Of a stretch of DNA of 64,000 bases, positions 1 to 8,901 are shown one piece after another. A program made the translations under genes and the position numbers. The DNA is taken from the NCBI GenBank assembly GCA_038199985.1, contig JBBPYK010000131.1, positions 1-64,000 of the forward strand. The letters are read 5' to 3'. The stretch is from Arthrobacter_J sp038199985. GTDB lineage: Bacteria; Actinomycetota; Actinomycetes; Actinomycetales; Micrococcaceae. Position 1 is the stretch's first letter. Every line of letters begins with the position of its first letter. Below the pieces are notes generated by a model, which was not told where the DNA came from, ran no database searches, and was given only the letters and a program-made list of their open reading frames with translations.

Positions 1-2
1 GA

Positions 3-854
3 ACCGCCGTGTCCGAGCTTGACCGGCCAATTGTATTCCGAGAAGCTGCGTTTGAGGTTGCGGTCTACGGGGTCCCATATCTGGAGCCGCGGCTGTGCGC
101 GCAGGAACTTGATGCCGAACCTCACCACGCCGCAGTGACGCGGAAGGCTCTTGGTAGGGTGCGTCAGGATCTTGCAACACGGCGGCAGGAAAGTCCCGAT
201 ACAAACATCCATTCCATGGTTATGGCACATACGTTCGCCAGCGGAGGCATCACCTCTGAGAGCGAGCGAGATCTGAGTGTGGGGGGAGTCGGGGCCGTAC
301 CACTGGACCTGTTTGATGACTTCAGTTACTCGGCGTTGGGCCACCTGCATGGGCAGCAACGGCTCAGCGATTCGGTTCGATACTCGGGTTCGCCATTGTC
401 TTATTCATTTTCCGAAGCACGGCAGGTCAAGGGCGGGTACCTGATCGAGGTGGATCACTCCGGTGTGACGTCAGTGGAGCCCGTGTCTTGGTCCGCGTTG
501 AAACCGCTGGCTGTATTGAGAGGAACGGTGGAGGAGATTCTCTCCAACCCTGACTACGCCCCGCACGAGAACGCGTATTGCCAGGTGACGCTGACAGACC
601 GACAGCGTCCTGCCAAGGCTATGGAGACCGTGCGGACAAGGTTCCCCGACACCCTTGTCCTAGCGTTCGCGCCGGATGGTGACGCGCCTGCCCAGCAAAC
701 CACGTACAGCCAGAAGCTGGCTGAGGCAAAAAATGATCTCGATGTCTGCTGTGGATTCTTGGAACATGTCCGGAGTCGGGAGGCCTCAACGGAAGAGACC
801 GACACGTTGACTCGCGTTCTCGAGACCGTTCGATCTTCGGAGCTCGGGGCATGA
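3..854 (+). CDS. sbcD: Exonuclease subunit SbcD, C-terminal part (5' end outside the window)
   Basis: Nuclease subunit of the SbcCD (Mre11-Rad50-like) complex, which opens DNA hairpins and processes ends in the cytoplasm. The reading frame is open from the first bases, so the N-terminal metal-binding motifs lie off the window; about 280 of the roughly 380-400 residues usual for the family are present. The visible part has MAHTF and ALGHLHG, matching the late His motifs of the calcineurin-like phosphoesterase fold, then RYSGSPLSYSFSE, typical of SbcD. The GTG at position 9 is internal and not taken as the start. The stop overlaps the sbcC ATG by 4 nt (ATGA), indicating translational coupling. 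Confidence 0.93.
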   Translation, partial: TAVSELDRPIVFREAAFEVAVYGVPYLEPRLCAQELDAEPHHAAVTRKALGRVRQDLATRRQESPDTNIHSMVMAHTFASGGITSESERDLSVGGVGAVPLDLFDDFSYSALGHLHGQQRLSDSVRYSGSPLSYSFSEARQVKGGYLIEVDHSGVTSVEPVSWSALKPLAVLRGTVEEILSNPDYAPHENAYCQVTLTDRQRPAKAMETVRTRFPDTLVLAFAPDGDAPAQQTTYSQKLAEAKNDLDVCCGFLEHVRSREASTEETDTLTRVLETVRSSELGA

Positions 855-3800
855 GGATTCACTCACTGTGGATTCAGGCTTTCGGCCCTTTTGCGGGCAG
901 AGAAGTCATCGATTTTGACGCTCTGGGAGCACACGGCCTCTTCTTGCTTAACGGTCCCACCGGCGCAGGTAAGACCAGCATTCTGGACGCTATCTGTTAC
1001 GCGTTCTATGGTTCTGTTCCGGGTGCACGCCAAGAGGGGCGCCGCTTGAGGAGTGACCACGCAGATGCAGGAACTCCACCGGAAGTCGTCTGTGAGTTCT
1101 CGGCTCGTGGTCGCCGTTTTAACGTGGTGCGCAGCCCGCAGTGGTCGCGACCATCGAAGCGCGGAGGTGGTACTACCACTGAGCAGGCGCATACTCTCCT
1201 TAGCGAATGGGTCAATGGCGGCTGGGTGGAGAAATCAGCTCGCAATGACGAGGCGGCGGCCGAGATCACGGCCATCTTGGGCATGAACCGCGAACAGTTC
1301 ACAAGGGTGGTTATGTTGCCGCAAGGAGACTTCGCGGCTTTCCTGAGATCTGACGCTCGGTCCCGTCGTGATCTGTTGCAGCAACTCTTCAACACTGATC
1401 GATTCGAAAGAATAGAACAGCAGCTCACTGAGGAAGCCGCCCGTGCACGGTCGGTGTGGGAGGATCGCCAGTCTCAGCTCGAACGTATCCGTCAGAGAGC
1501 TTTGGAAGCATGGAGCGCTCATGTCGGATCTTGGGTCGAGGCCCAGAAGGCAGACGGTCCTGTGGTGACTGGCACTGAGAACGCGTCTGTTGAGGACGCA
1601 GCATCGCTATCAGTGGCCGCCATGTTGGAGCAGCTGGAGTCGGTTGCTGCCGCCAAGTCCGCTAGCGCACAAAAACGTCGGGTCCAGATGGAGTCCGCTC
1701 GAAGCGCTGCATCAGAAGCGCAGTCTCGATCTGAGCGACGGGAGGCTCTGAAGGAGTACCGCGAGCGGCGTAAGGCCTGGAATGGCTCACAGGATCAGGC
1801 GGCGGATACTGCGAGATCCCTAAATCTGCACCGAAAAGCGGAGGCTTTGGCGTCGTCTTTGCATAGAGCAGAGGAGGCGCTTGAGGTTGCGGCGGACAGA
1901 GAGCAGGACGCGGAATCTCGGCGCGACCGTTTGAGCCAGCATTCGCTATGGATCGCGGGGTCACACAACGGTCACAGTCTTCTCGAGGACGGGCTCACCT
2001 CGGAGTCCAGGACCGCGGGACAGACACTCGGAGCCATTGAGGCAGGCCTTCCCGACGAGCAGCGGCTCCACGTATTCGTTCGGGAGCGTCGATTGCTGGA
2101 GGAGTCAATTCAGAAGGATGGACGCCGGCATGCGGAGCTGGTGACAGCACTGGACCAGAGGCGCGAAACGAAGAAAGATCTGGAAGAAAAGTCAGCTGAA
2201 CTGGTCCCTGCTGCCAACAATCTGGAGGCAGCGCAAAAGACGCTGGAAGGCGCTTCCGGGCAGCAGGAATCCGTTGCCGCGTATGTGGCCAGCGTCGCCC
2301 TTGCTGAAGACATCCGAAGTCGTCATATGCGGGCCAAGGAGACAGCGCTGGATAAGAAGGCGCTCTGTCTTGACCTTATGCGCACGCGGTTGGAGCAGGC
2401 CTCTGCAGAGCTGGCGAGCCGTCTACGAGATGATCAGCCCTGTCCAGTCTGTGGAAGTGAGGTCCACCCAGCCCCGGCGGTCGTCCAGGATGGCTCTCTG
2501 GTGTCAAAAGAGGACGAAGACCTTGCCCGAGAGGCCCAGGACACTGCGGAATCCGAGCTGGAGTCCGTCGCTGCTGAACTGTCGCTGGTCAGGGAAGAAT
2601 TGTCTGGTCTGGTTGCACGTGGGGGAGACCAGTCTTCTGAAACTGTCGCACGCGACGTCGTTTCCGCGCAGGAAGCACTTCAGATTGCGCGAGCCGCTGC
2701 ACTTGAGCTCGCGGACGTGCAGATCCGTGTGTTGGAGGTGGATCAGCAGATTCGCGAGGATGAAGAGCTTTGTAGCGTTTTGAAGGACACTCTGGGCGTG
2801 TCCAAGCAGCGTCTTGGACACCTGACGCAAGACATCAACAACCTCGAAGGCCGATTGCTTGAATTGCGGGCCGAGCATAGCACTCTAGAAGAACGAAAGC
2901 GCGCAGTTGCCGAGTACCGTGATCAGCTCGATGAGGTCAGGGATGCTGCCGGGCTGGCCCGAGCCGGCCGGGAGGCAGCAACGGTTGCGGAGACCCACCT
3001 GTTGTCCGAACTGGACCACGCAGGCTTCGCCTCAGTGGATGATGCTCAGAGTGCACGTCTGGATTCATCCACCGCACGGGCATTCGAAGACCAAGAAGCA
3101 GCCCATCTGCGAGAGCAGATCGAGATACAGGCGCTGAGGGACTCAACTCTCGTTCAGGCCGCTCACGCTGACGAAGAGCAGGCGGTCCCGATTCCGGACC
3201 AGGCTGGCCTCGCGGAGCTGCGCGAAGAGGCCCAGCGTGCAGAGGAGCTCCATACACAGTCACGAGTGCAGGCAGGGATCCTTGCAGAGGCGGTAAAACA
3301 GGTCTCGGGGCACGTAGCCGAGTACGAGGAGCTGGAATGCGATGCAGCACCTCTTCGCCAGCATTGTGAACTGCTGGGTGAGTTGGCGGACACAGCACGT
3401 GGCGGTGGGGACAACACGTACAGAATGACGTTGGGGACGTATGTTCTCGCTGCACGGCTGGAACAGGTTGCGATTGCAGCCACGGAACGTCTAGCGGCTA
3501 TGACGGATGGCAGATACGCGCTTGTGCACAGCGATGCCAGATCGGGCAATCGAAAATCTGGTCTTTCGTTGCACGTCACAGATGAGTGGACAGGTGTCAG
3601 CCGTGATACCTCCACGCTCTCGGGCGGCGAGTCGTTTATGGCTTCGCTGGCTCTAGCGCTAGGCCTGGCAGACGTCGTCCAGCAAGAAAGTGGGGGAGTG
3701 GAAATGGAAACGCTGTTCGTGGACGAAGGGTTTGGGAGCCTGGATGAACAGTCTTTAGAGCAGGTTATGGACGCTTTGGAGGGTCTGCGTGATGGTGGAC

Positions 3801-3916
3801 GCATTGTTGGGCTGGTAAGTCACGTCGCGGAGATGAAGCAGCGCATCCCGGCTCAATTGGAGGTCGTCAAGGGGCGTACAGGATCCCGCGTCCGCTTTCA
3901 GCAGCTCAGCGTCTGA
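851..3916 (+). CDS. sbcC: Exonuclease subunit SbcC (SMC-like ATPase)
   Basis: ATPase partner of SbcD in double-strand break and hairpin processing. 1021 residues, normal for the family. Walker A GPTGAGKTS is at about residues 35-43; long coiled-coil arms flank a zinc hook CPVCG near residue 531; the ABC signature LSGGESF is near residue 923 and the Walker B FVDEGFGSLDE near residue 956. The N-terminus MRIHSLWIQAFGPFAG is typical of SbcC. It overlaps sbcD by 4 nt, so the two are co-expressed. The 3' end faces the convergent arsR gene 33 bp away. Confidence 0.96.
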   Translation: MRIHSLWIQAFGPFAGREVIDFDALGAHGLFLLNGPTGAGKTSILDAICYAFYGSVPGARQEGRRLRSDHADAGTPPEVVCEFSARGRRFNVVRSPQWSRPSKRGGGTTTEQAHTLLSEWVNGGWVEKSARNDEAAAEITAILGMNREQFTRVVMLPQGDFAAFLRSDARSRRDLLQQLFNTDRFERIEQQLTEEAARARSVWEDRQSQLERIRQRALEAWSAHVGSWVEAQKADGPVVTGTENASVEDAASLSVAAMLEQLESVAAAKSASAQKRRVQMESARSAASEAQSRSERREALKEYRERRKAWNGSQDQAADTARSLNLHRKAEALASSLHRAEEALEVAADREQDAESRRDRLSQHSLWIAGSHNGHSLLEDGLTSESRTAGQTLGAIEAGLPDEQRLHVFVRERRLLEESIQKDGRRHAELVTALDQRRETKKDLEEKSAELVPAANNLEAAQKTLEGASGQQESVAAYVASVALAEDIRSRHMRAKETALDKKALCLDLMRTRLEQASAELASRLRDDQPCPVCGSEVHPAPAVVQDGSLVSKEDEDLAREAQDTAESELESVAAELSLVREELSGLVARGGDQSSETVARDVVSAQEALQIARAAALELADVQIRVLEVDQQIREDEELCSVLKDTLGVSKQRLGHLTQDINNLEGRLLELRAEHSTLEERKRAVAEYRDQLDEVRDAAGLARAGREAATVAETHLLSELDHAGFASVDDAQSARLDSSTARAFEDQEAAHLREQIEIQALRDSTLVQAAHADEEQAVPIPDQAGLAELREEAQRAEELHTQSRVQAGILAEAVKQVSGHVAEYEELECDAAPLRQHCELLGELADTARGGGDNTYRMTLGTYVLAARLEQVAIAATERLAAMTDGRYALVHSDARSGNRKSGLSLHVTDEWTGVSRDTSTLSGGESFMASLALALGLADVVQQESGGVEMETLFVDEGFGSLDEQSLEQVMDALEGLRDGGRIVGLVSHVAEMKQRIPAQLEVVKGRTGSRVRFQQLSV

Positions 3917-3949
3917 GACGGCACGCCCGTTGGTGACCGGAGCACAAGA

Positions 3950-4369
3950 TCATGGTCTCGGAGCCAAATTGGCCCCCAGAGAAGCCAGCGCCCCCGGGAC
4001 CAATGAGTAGTAGGCCCACACCCCGCGCTTTTCGCGGTTGAGCAGGCCTGCCTCCACCAAAATTTTTAGATGATGCGACACCGTGGGTTGTCCCAGACCC
4101 AGCGGTTCCGACAGGTCGCAGACGCATGTCTCTGCTTCTGGGCTGCAAGAGACGATAGAGAGGATGCACAAGCGGTTGGGATCGGCCAGAGCCTTGAATC
4201 TATGGGCGAGGTTCTCAGCCTCTGTATCAAGCAAGGAGCCGTGTACCTTAGCTGAAATGCAGCACGACGCTTCCCTTGCGTTTGGGGCGTCCACGGAAGC
4301 ATCTGTGTTGGTTGCTGCTGCAACCGCTTTTGGGAGCATTCGGCTTCGCTCTCTTTCGTATGACTCCAC
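3950..4369 (-). CDS. arsR: ArsR-family metalloregulator (arsenite-responsive repressor)
   Basis: Winged-helix repressor expected to leave its operator when As(III) or Sb(III) binds. 139 residues from a GTG start; an in-frame ATG at codon 11 (position 4339) is a possible alternative. The classical metal-site motif TCVCDL gives Cys82 and Cys84 at the start of the recognition region, followed by the HTH stretch LGLGQPTVSHHLKIL. A second Cys pair (residues 36-37, SCC) in the N-terminal extension may add ligands; that is inference. It is divergent from acr3, with an inverted repeat between them that is the probable operator. Confidence 0.9.
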   Translation of the reverse strand: MESYERERSRMLPKAVAAATNTDASVDAPNAREASCCISAKVHGSLLDTEAENLAHRFKALADPNRLCILSIVSCSPEAETCVCDLSEPLGLGQPTVSHHLKILVEAGLLNREKRGVWAYYSLVPGALASLGANLAPRP

Positions 4370-4402
4370 AGCGGGAGATTGACAATCATCGATATATCAC
4401 AT

Positions 4403-4442
4403 CAACCTCTAGACATCGAGACTCGTCGATGTCTAGAGGTTG
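4403..4442. promoter_or_regulatory. Probable ArsR operator: perfect 17-bp inverted repeat
   Basis: Arms at 4403-4419 and 4426-4442 are perfectly complementary with a 6-nt spacer; the core reads CTCTAGACATCGA. It lies between divergent arsR (GTG 4369) and acr3 (preferred GTG 4454), immediately upstream of the acr3 start. Position and symmetry suit binding of an ArsR dimer; assignment to ArsR is inferred from position. A TTGACA hexamer at 4379-4384 could be a -35 element. Confidence 0.7.
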
Positions 4443-4453
4443 GAAAATTTCCT

Positions 4454-5341
4454 GTGACAACCAGCGCTACGACTGCTGAAGCGGGGCACCTAACGGCCAA
4501 GCTATCCACTCTTGACCGCTACCTTGCCATCTGGATCGTGGCTGCAATGGCCTTCGGACTCGGGCTGGGACGGCTCATTCCAGGACTGGGCCAGGTCTTG
4601 GATTCCCTCCAAGTAGCCGGGGTGTCCTTGCCCATCGCTCTGGGTCTGCTGGTGATGATGTACCCGGTACTAGCGAAGGTTCGCTACAACGAAACCCGTC
4701 GGGTCATCGGTGATAAAAAGTTGATGATTGCGTCCCTGGTGATCAACTGGCTGATGGCGCCGACATTTATGTTTATCCTGGCGTGGCTGTTCCTGGCCGA
4801 CCTGCCAGAGTACCGAACAGGGCTGATCATCGTTGGGCTTGCCCGATGCATCGCCATGGTCTTGATCTGGAATGATCTGGCCTGCGGCGATCGCGAAGCT
4901 GCGGCAGTCCTGGTCGCGGTCAATTCTGTTTTCCAAGTATGCGCTTTCGGCGCTCTGGGCTGGTTCTACCTGCAGGTGCTGCCGGGGTGGCTTGGACTAC
5001 CAACGACCAGCGCAGAATTTTCGGTAGGGGCCATCATGCTCTCCGTCCTGGTGTTTTTGGGAATCCCGCTGGTTGCAGGCTTTTTCACTCGTGTTCTTGG
5101 CGAGAAAGCCAAGGGCCGTCACTGGTACGACAACAATTTTCTCCCGAAACTGAGCCCTTGGGCTCTCTACGGGCTGCTGTTCACCATCGTGACGCTCTTT
5201 GCTCTGCAAGGCGACACGATCATTGCCAAACCATTGGACGTTGCGCGCATTGCCCTACCTCTCTTAATCTACTTCGCGCTGGTCTATGTCGGTCTGTGGT
5301 CTCGCAAGTTCTTTACCACTTCGCCCCCGCGGATGCGGTGA
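4454..5341 (+). CDS. acr3: Acr3-family arsenite efflux permease, apparently internally deleted
   Basis: Acr3 (BART superfamily) permeases export As(OH)3 using the proton gradient. The transmembrane core is recognisable, with ARCIAMVLIWNDLACGD carrying the conserved TM4 cysteine (residue 132 here). At 295 residues the protein is about 60-70 shorter than usual. After RIALPLLIYFA the sequence runs straight into LVYVGLWSRKFF, which in family members comes after TM9 and its NNFELAIAVAI motif containing an essential Glu; that block is absent. The frame is intact, so this is an in-frame deletion, a different topology or an assembly error. GTG 4454 is preferred over TTG 4379 because the latter would run translation through the operator. 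Confidence 0.82.
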   Translation: MTTSATTAEAGHLTAKLSTLDRYLAIWIVAAMAFGLGLGRLIPGLGQVLDSLQVAGVSLPIALGLLVMMYPVLAKVRYNETRRVIGDKKLMIASLVINWLMAPTFMFILAWLFLADLPEYRTGLIIVGLARCIAMVLIWNDLACGDREAAAVLVAVNSVFQVCAFGALGWFYLQVLPGWLGLPTTSAEFSVGAIMLSVLVFLGIPLVAGFFTRVLGEKAKGRHWYDNNFLPKLSPWALYGLLFTIVTLFALQGDTIIAKPLDVARIALPLLIYFALVYVGLWSRKFFTTSPPRMR

Positions 5342-5388
5342 GCTTGATGACCGATAGCAGCACCTCAGTTCACCACAAGGAGAAGAAC

Positions 5389-6687
5389 ATGAACCACGCA
5401 TACCCCGTGATCGTCGTCGGTGCGGGCCCCATCGGGTTGGCCGCAGCCACACACCTCATCGAACGCCATCAAGAAGTTCGCGTGCTTGAAGCAGGGCTCG
5501 CTGCTGGCTCGAGCATTCAACAGTGGGGCCACATCAGACTATTTTCCCCGTGGCGCTACAACATCGATCCAGCGGCGCGCCGTCTCCTGGAAACACCCAC
5601 AGACAGTTACGCAGGTGGTTGGGAAACGCCTCTAGAAGCCTGTCTCCCCAGCGGGACGGACTTAGTCAAGAAGTACTTGGAGCCTCTCGCCGCCCACCCG
5701 TCATTAGCGCCCATCGTGAGCTATGGCCACCGTGTCAAGAAGGTCACCAGGGTTCAACGACACGGAAAGGGCGTAGACCGGGCTCGCTCGCAGGGCCGTG
5801 TGGATTCTCTCTTCCTGGTGCGTGTCGAAACACCGACGGGAACCGAAGACCTCCTGGCCCGTGCCGTCATTGACGCGTCGGGCACCTGGAACACACCCAA
5901 TCCGGTGGGACGTTCGGGTATCGAGGCCATCGGCGAAACCGAAGCTAGAGCCGCAGGTTTCATCACATCACCGCTACCTGATCCCTTGAGCGCAGACCAG
6001 AGCGTCTTTGCCGGCAAAGTCGTCTTGGTGTTGGGAGCTGGCCATTCGGCTGCCAACACCTTGATCAGTCTTGGCAAGCTGCGTCAACGGCACCCGAGTA
6101 CCAGGATCTTATGGGGGCTTCGGGGTGCCGCCAGCCCTGCCAGAATGTACGGCGGCGAAACAGCAGACGAGTTACCCGCCCGCGGGCAATTGGGCTCCAG
6201 CTTGCGGCGCTTTGTCGAGGACGGCGACATTACTGTCCTTAGGCATGTATCCGTTTCGTCTCTGGTCGTGGGGGAGCAGCTGAGGGTTAACTTTGCTGAC
6301 GGGCGCATCCTCATGGTGGATCTGGTGGTTCCCGCCACGGGCTTCCGCCCCGATTTGGAACCACTGTCCGAGCTTCGCGTCGATCTGGATCAGACGGTGG
6401 AAGCCCCACGCGCGCTGGGTCCGCTCATCGACCCTGAATTTCACAGTTGCGGCTCGGTCACTGCACACGGGGAGCGCGTACTGGCGCATCCCGAGCCGAA
6501 CTTCTACGTGGTGGGCATGAAAAGCTACGGCAGAGCACCGACTTTCCTCATGGCCACTGGGTACGAGCAAGTCCGCTCGATCGCAGCGTACTTGTCCGGA
6601 GACCGCGCAGCAGCGGATCTAGTGCAGTTGCAACTACCTGAAACGGGTGTTTGCTCCTCCGACCTAGCCGGTAAGGCGGTAGACTAG
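5389..6687 (+). CDS. FAD/NAD(P)-dependent oxidoreductase of an ars operon (ArsO-like flavoprotein)
   Basis: 432-residue flavoprotein with an N-terminal dinucleotide site VIVVGAGPIGLAAA (FAD) and a second GxGxxG-type site VVLVLGAGHSAANT near residue 215 (NADPH), the arrangement of flavin monooxygenases and thioredoxin reductases. Similar genes (arsO) follow arsenite permease genes in actinobacterial ars operons; the exact reaction is not established by this sequence. ATG 5389 is preceded by AAGGAG at 5377-5382. The frame remains open upstream to 4939, but that part lies inside acr3 and is not used. It is 47 nt downstream of acr3, probably in one transcript. Confidence 0.8.
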   Translation: MNHAYPVIVVGAGPIGLAAATHLIERHQEVRVLEAGLAAGSSIQQWGHIRLFSPWRYNIDPAARRLLETPTDSYAGGWETPLEACLPSGTDLVKKYLEPLAAHPSLAPIVSYGHRVKKVTRVQRHGKGVDRARSQGRVDSLFLVRVETPTGTEDLLARAVIDASGTWNTPNPVGRSGIEAIGETEARAAGFITSPLPDPLSADQSVFAGKVVLVLGAGHSAANTLISLGKLRQRHPSTRILWGLRGAASPARMYGGETADELPARGQLGSSLRRFVEDGDITVLRHVSVSSLVVGEQLRVNFADGRILMVDLVVPATGFRPDLEPLSELRVDLDQTVEAPRALGPLIDPEFHSCGSVTAHGERVLAHPEPNFYVVGMKSYGRAPTFLMATGYEQVRSIAAYLSGDRAAADLVQLQLPETGVCSSDLAGKAVD

Positions 6688-6704
6688 GCAAGTCACCGGG
6701 TAGT

Positions 6705-6730
6705 GCGCATCGGGAGGGGGGACGATGCGC
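6705..6730 (+). other. Short hairpin with a G-rich loop
   Basis: GCGCATCG (6705-6712) pairs perfectly with CGATGCGC (6723-6730) around the loop GGAGGGGGGA. There is no T tract, so it is not a convincing terminator. It ends 22 nt before the ATG of the next MFS gene and its loop resembles a Shine-Dalgarno sequence. A role in attenuating or processing the transcript between the flavoprotein and MFS genes is speculative. Confidence 0.4.
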
Positions 6731-6752
6731 GATTAGACGTACCTGAGAGATC

Positions 6753-7994
6753 ATGAACCTGTTTTCCCGCCTGCCGGAGCTTGCCGGTAAATCTTTCCTG
6801 CCCATCGGCTTCGTGGCCCGTGTTCCGCTTGCCATGCTCACCATCGGAGCCGGCACCTTACTGACTGCGGTCAGCGGCTCCTACGCTGTCGGTGGTTTTG
6901 CCGCTGGGGCCGTGGGAATTGGCTCCGCCCTCGGGGCTCCCGTTCTCGGATACTTGGCCGATAATTTCGGCCAGCGCCCCGTTCTACTGCTGTCCGCGTT
7001 TATTAATACGCTGTTCATCGTCTGGCTTGTAGCCAGCAGCTACTTGGTCTCGGATTACAGTTGGCCGGAGGCGTGGATTTTCCTGTCGGCCGCGTTCCTC
7101 ATGGGTGGAACCTGCCCACAGGTCGGTCCGCTGGCAAGGGTTCGCTGGATGGCCATGACTTCCGGTGGCAAAGACGGTGTGGTGGACCCAGCACGCGATC
7201 TGGACACAGCGTTGTCTTACGAGAGCACTGCGGACGAACTAACTTTTGTGCTTGGGCCGGCGGTGGTAGGACTTCTGGCGAGCCTGATCACGCCGTGGTT
7301 ACCCTTGGCACTCGCTGCGGTCATCACGCTCACCATGGTCCCGGCTTTCGCTATTCATTCCACGGTTAACAGCGTTGTGCCATTGCGAAAGTTGGGTGCG
7401 GCAGCACGAACACGTGATGCGTCGGCTGTGAAGACCAACTGGTTTCTTGTGGCAATACCGGTTCTGGGCATGGTGTCTATGGGTACGTTCTTTGGTGCCA
7501 CGCAAACTACGCTTTTTGCTTTCGGCGGGACTTTTGGTGCGGCGACGACGGCTGGTTTGCTGTATGCCGTCATGGGTCTGAGCTCCGCTGCTGCGGCCCT
7601 GTCTGTGGCGTTCTGGCGTCGCAGTATTTCGTACCAGTTCCGTTGGATAGCGGCATCTGCAACCATGGCTGCGTCGTCGACGATGCTGTTGCTGGCCAAC
7701 GATCTTGTCCCGATGTTGGTTGTTCTGTTTATTCTGGGTATCCCGGTGGGCCCTACCATGGTGACGATTTTCAGTATTGGTTCAGTGGTTGCACCAAGAA
7801 AACTGATGGGCACTGTCATGACCATGTTGGCAAGCGGCATCGTTGCAGGCACAGCGCTGGGTGCTTCTCTATCTGGAAGCATCTCGGAGAGATCGGGTTA
7901 CACGGCAGGCTTTACTGTATCCGTTGGGGCGGCAGTGGGACTGCTGGTGCTGAGCAGCATCATGTTTGTGGTCCTGCGTCAGCGTAAAGCCTGA
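6753..7994 (+). CDS. Major facilitator superfamily transporter
   Basis: 413-residue integral membrane protein with about 12 hydrophobic helices. The loop after TM2 reads GYLADNFGQRP, matching the MFS motif A pattern. Many Gly/Ala/Ser helix residues and no extra domain suggest a drug or small-metabolite exporter; the substrate cannot be read from the sequence. It follows the ArsO-like gene by 65 bp on the same strand, so a link to the arsenic locus is possible but not demonstrated. The stop lies 1 bp from that of the convergent IclR gene. Confidence 0.85.
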   Translation: MNLFSRLPELAGKSFLPIGFVARVPLAMLTIGAGTLLTAVSGSYAVGGFAAGAVGIGSALGAPVLGYLADNFGQRPVLLLSAFINTLFIVWLVASSYLVSDYSWPEAWIFLSAAFLMGGTCPQVGPLARVRWMAMTSGGKDGVVDPARDLDTALSYESTADELTFVLGPAVVGLLASLITPWLPLALAAVITLTMVPAFAIHSTVNSVVPLRKLGAAARTRDASAVKTNWFLVAIPVLGMVSMGTFFGATQTTLFAFGGTFGAATTAGLLYAVMGLSSAAAALSVAFWRRSISYQFRWIAASATMAASSTMLLLANDLVPMLVVLFILGIPVGPTMVTIFSIGSVVAPRKLMGTVMTMLASGIVAGTALGASLSGSISERSGYTAGFTVSVGAAVGLLVLSSIMFVVLRQRKA

Positions 7995-7995
7995 G

Positions 7996-8715
7996 CTACA
8001 GCAGCTGCGTCTCGATCGCCATTGCAGCTTTGGACAGGGCTGCACCCAGTTCGCTGACGTCGTCTCGTTGGTTCAGGTAGACGACGGCGATGGATGCGGG
8101 CAGCTGTCCAGGAATTCTGATCGGGGCGGCGATCGAGGAAACACCCGGAATCACCTCATCATGGCTGAGTGCGTAGCCACGTTCGCGGGCTTCGATAGCT
8201 TCTTGCCGGTAGGGCTCCCCTGGAGAGAGACGCTGCCATTCCTCGTCAGACAGACCTGACTGAATGGCGATGCCAGGAGCTCCGGAGCTGAAAGGATGCC
8301 GTGTTCCAGGGCGTTGTATCAGTGTGGCGGCCGGGTGTCTTGGCTCCACTGTCAGGAGTGTGACGCAGCCGTGTTGATCCCATACAGCAATGAAAGCTGT
8401 CGTTTCCATAGACTCCGCTAAGCGGGTGAGTTCAGGCAACGCGGCGCTTTGAAGATCACGGGACACACCCCGTGCCAGAGCGGCCAGACCGACGCCGGCC
8501 TGAACCCTTCCGGCGTCGTCCCTCACCACGAGCGAGTGGTCCTCCAGCGTGCGCAGTATGCGGTAGGCAATGGATCGATGGACACCGAGAGCTTCCGAGA
8601 GTTCGGCTATCGACATGGGGGCGTCTGCTTCGGCAAGAATTTCTAGGGCCCGGATTCCACGCGACAGAGTCTGACTGTGCAGGGGTTTTGCTCTTACAGT
8701 GGCTGTGGAATTCAT
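7996..8715 (-). CDS. IclR-family transcriptional regulator
   Basis: 239 residues: an N-terminal winged HTH (about residues 20-75, including MSIAELSEALGVHRSIAYRILRTL) and a C-terminal IclR effector domain with the typical GVSSIAAPIR stretch. IclR proteins usually control catabolic or transport genes in response to small acids. AGGAGAGCAG stands directly before the ATG. It is divergent from the MHS transporter across a 236-bp region containing two palindromes, so that transporter is the likely target, with autoregulation; this is inferred from position. Confidence 0.9.
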   Translation of the reverse strand: MNSTATVRAKPLHSQTLSRGIRALEILAEADAPMSIAELSEALGVHRSIAYRILRTLEDHSLVVRDDAGRVQAGVGLAALARGVSRDLQSAALPELTRLAESMETTAFIAVWDQHGCVTLLTVEPRHPAATLIQRPGTRHPFSSGAPGIAIQSGLSDEEWQRLSPGEPYRQEAIEARERGYALSHDEVIPGVSSIAAPIRIPGQLPASIAVVYLNQRDDVSELGAALSKAAMAIETQLL

Positions 8716-8852
8716 CTGCTCTCCTGGTCGTGGGATTGGGTTCTGATCGTCACAGTACTCGATATGAGAACGTGCTGTTCAAATAGCGAACATCAGACCT
8801 AAGGGTGCACCGCGAGAATTGTTGCGTAAAAGTTACACTTTCTACGCGATCA

Positions 8853-8864
8853 AGAACGCGTTCT
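8853..8864. promoter_or_regulatory. Perfect 12-bp palindrome, candidate IclR operator
   Basis: AGAACGCGTTCT at 8853-8864 is a perfect palindrome in the divergent IclR/MHS intergenic region, about 140 bp before the IclR start and 90 bp before the transporter start. IclR dimers bind short palindromes; the assignment is by position only. Confidence 0.4.
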
Positions 8865-8901
8865 GGTATTGGGAAGGTATGATTTCAATCACGTTAATAA
8901 A

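Noticed and set aside
3163..3804. 213-codon minus-strand frame inside sbcC
   Set aside because: Low-complexity Ser/Ala/Arg-rich shadow of a well-supported gene; typical of high-GC DNA.
4939..5388. N-terminal extension of the ArsO-like flavoprotein
   Set aside because: Lies inside acr3 in another frame; the FAD motif starts right after ATG 5389, which has AAGGAG before it.
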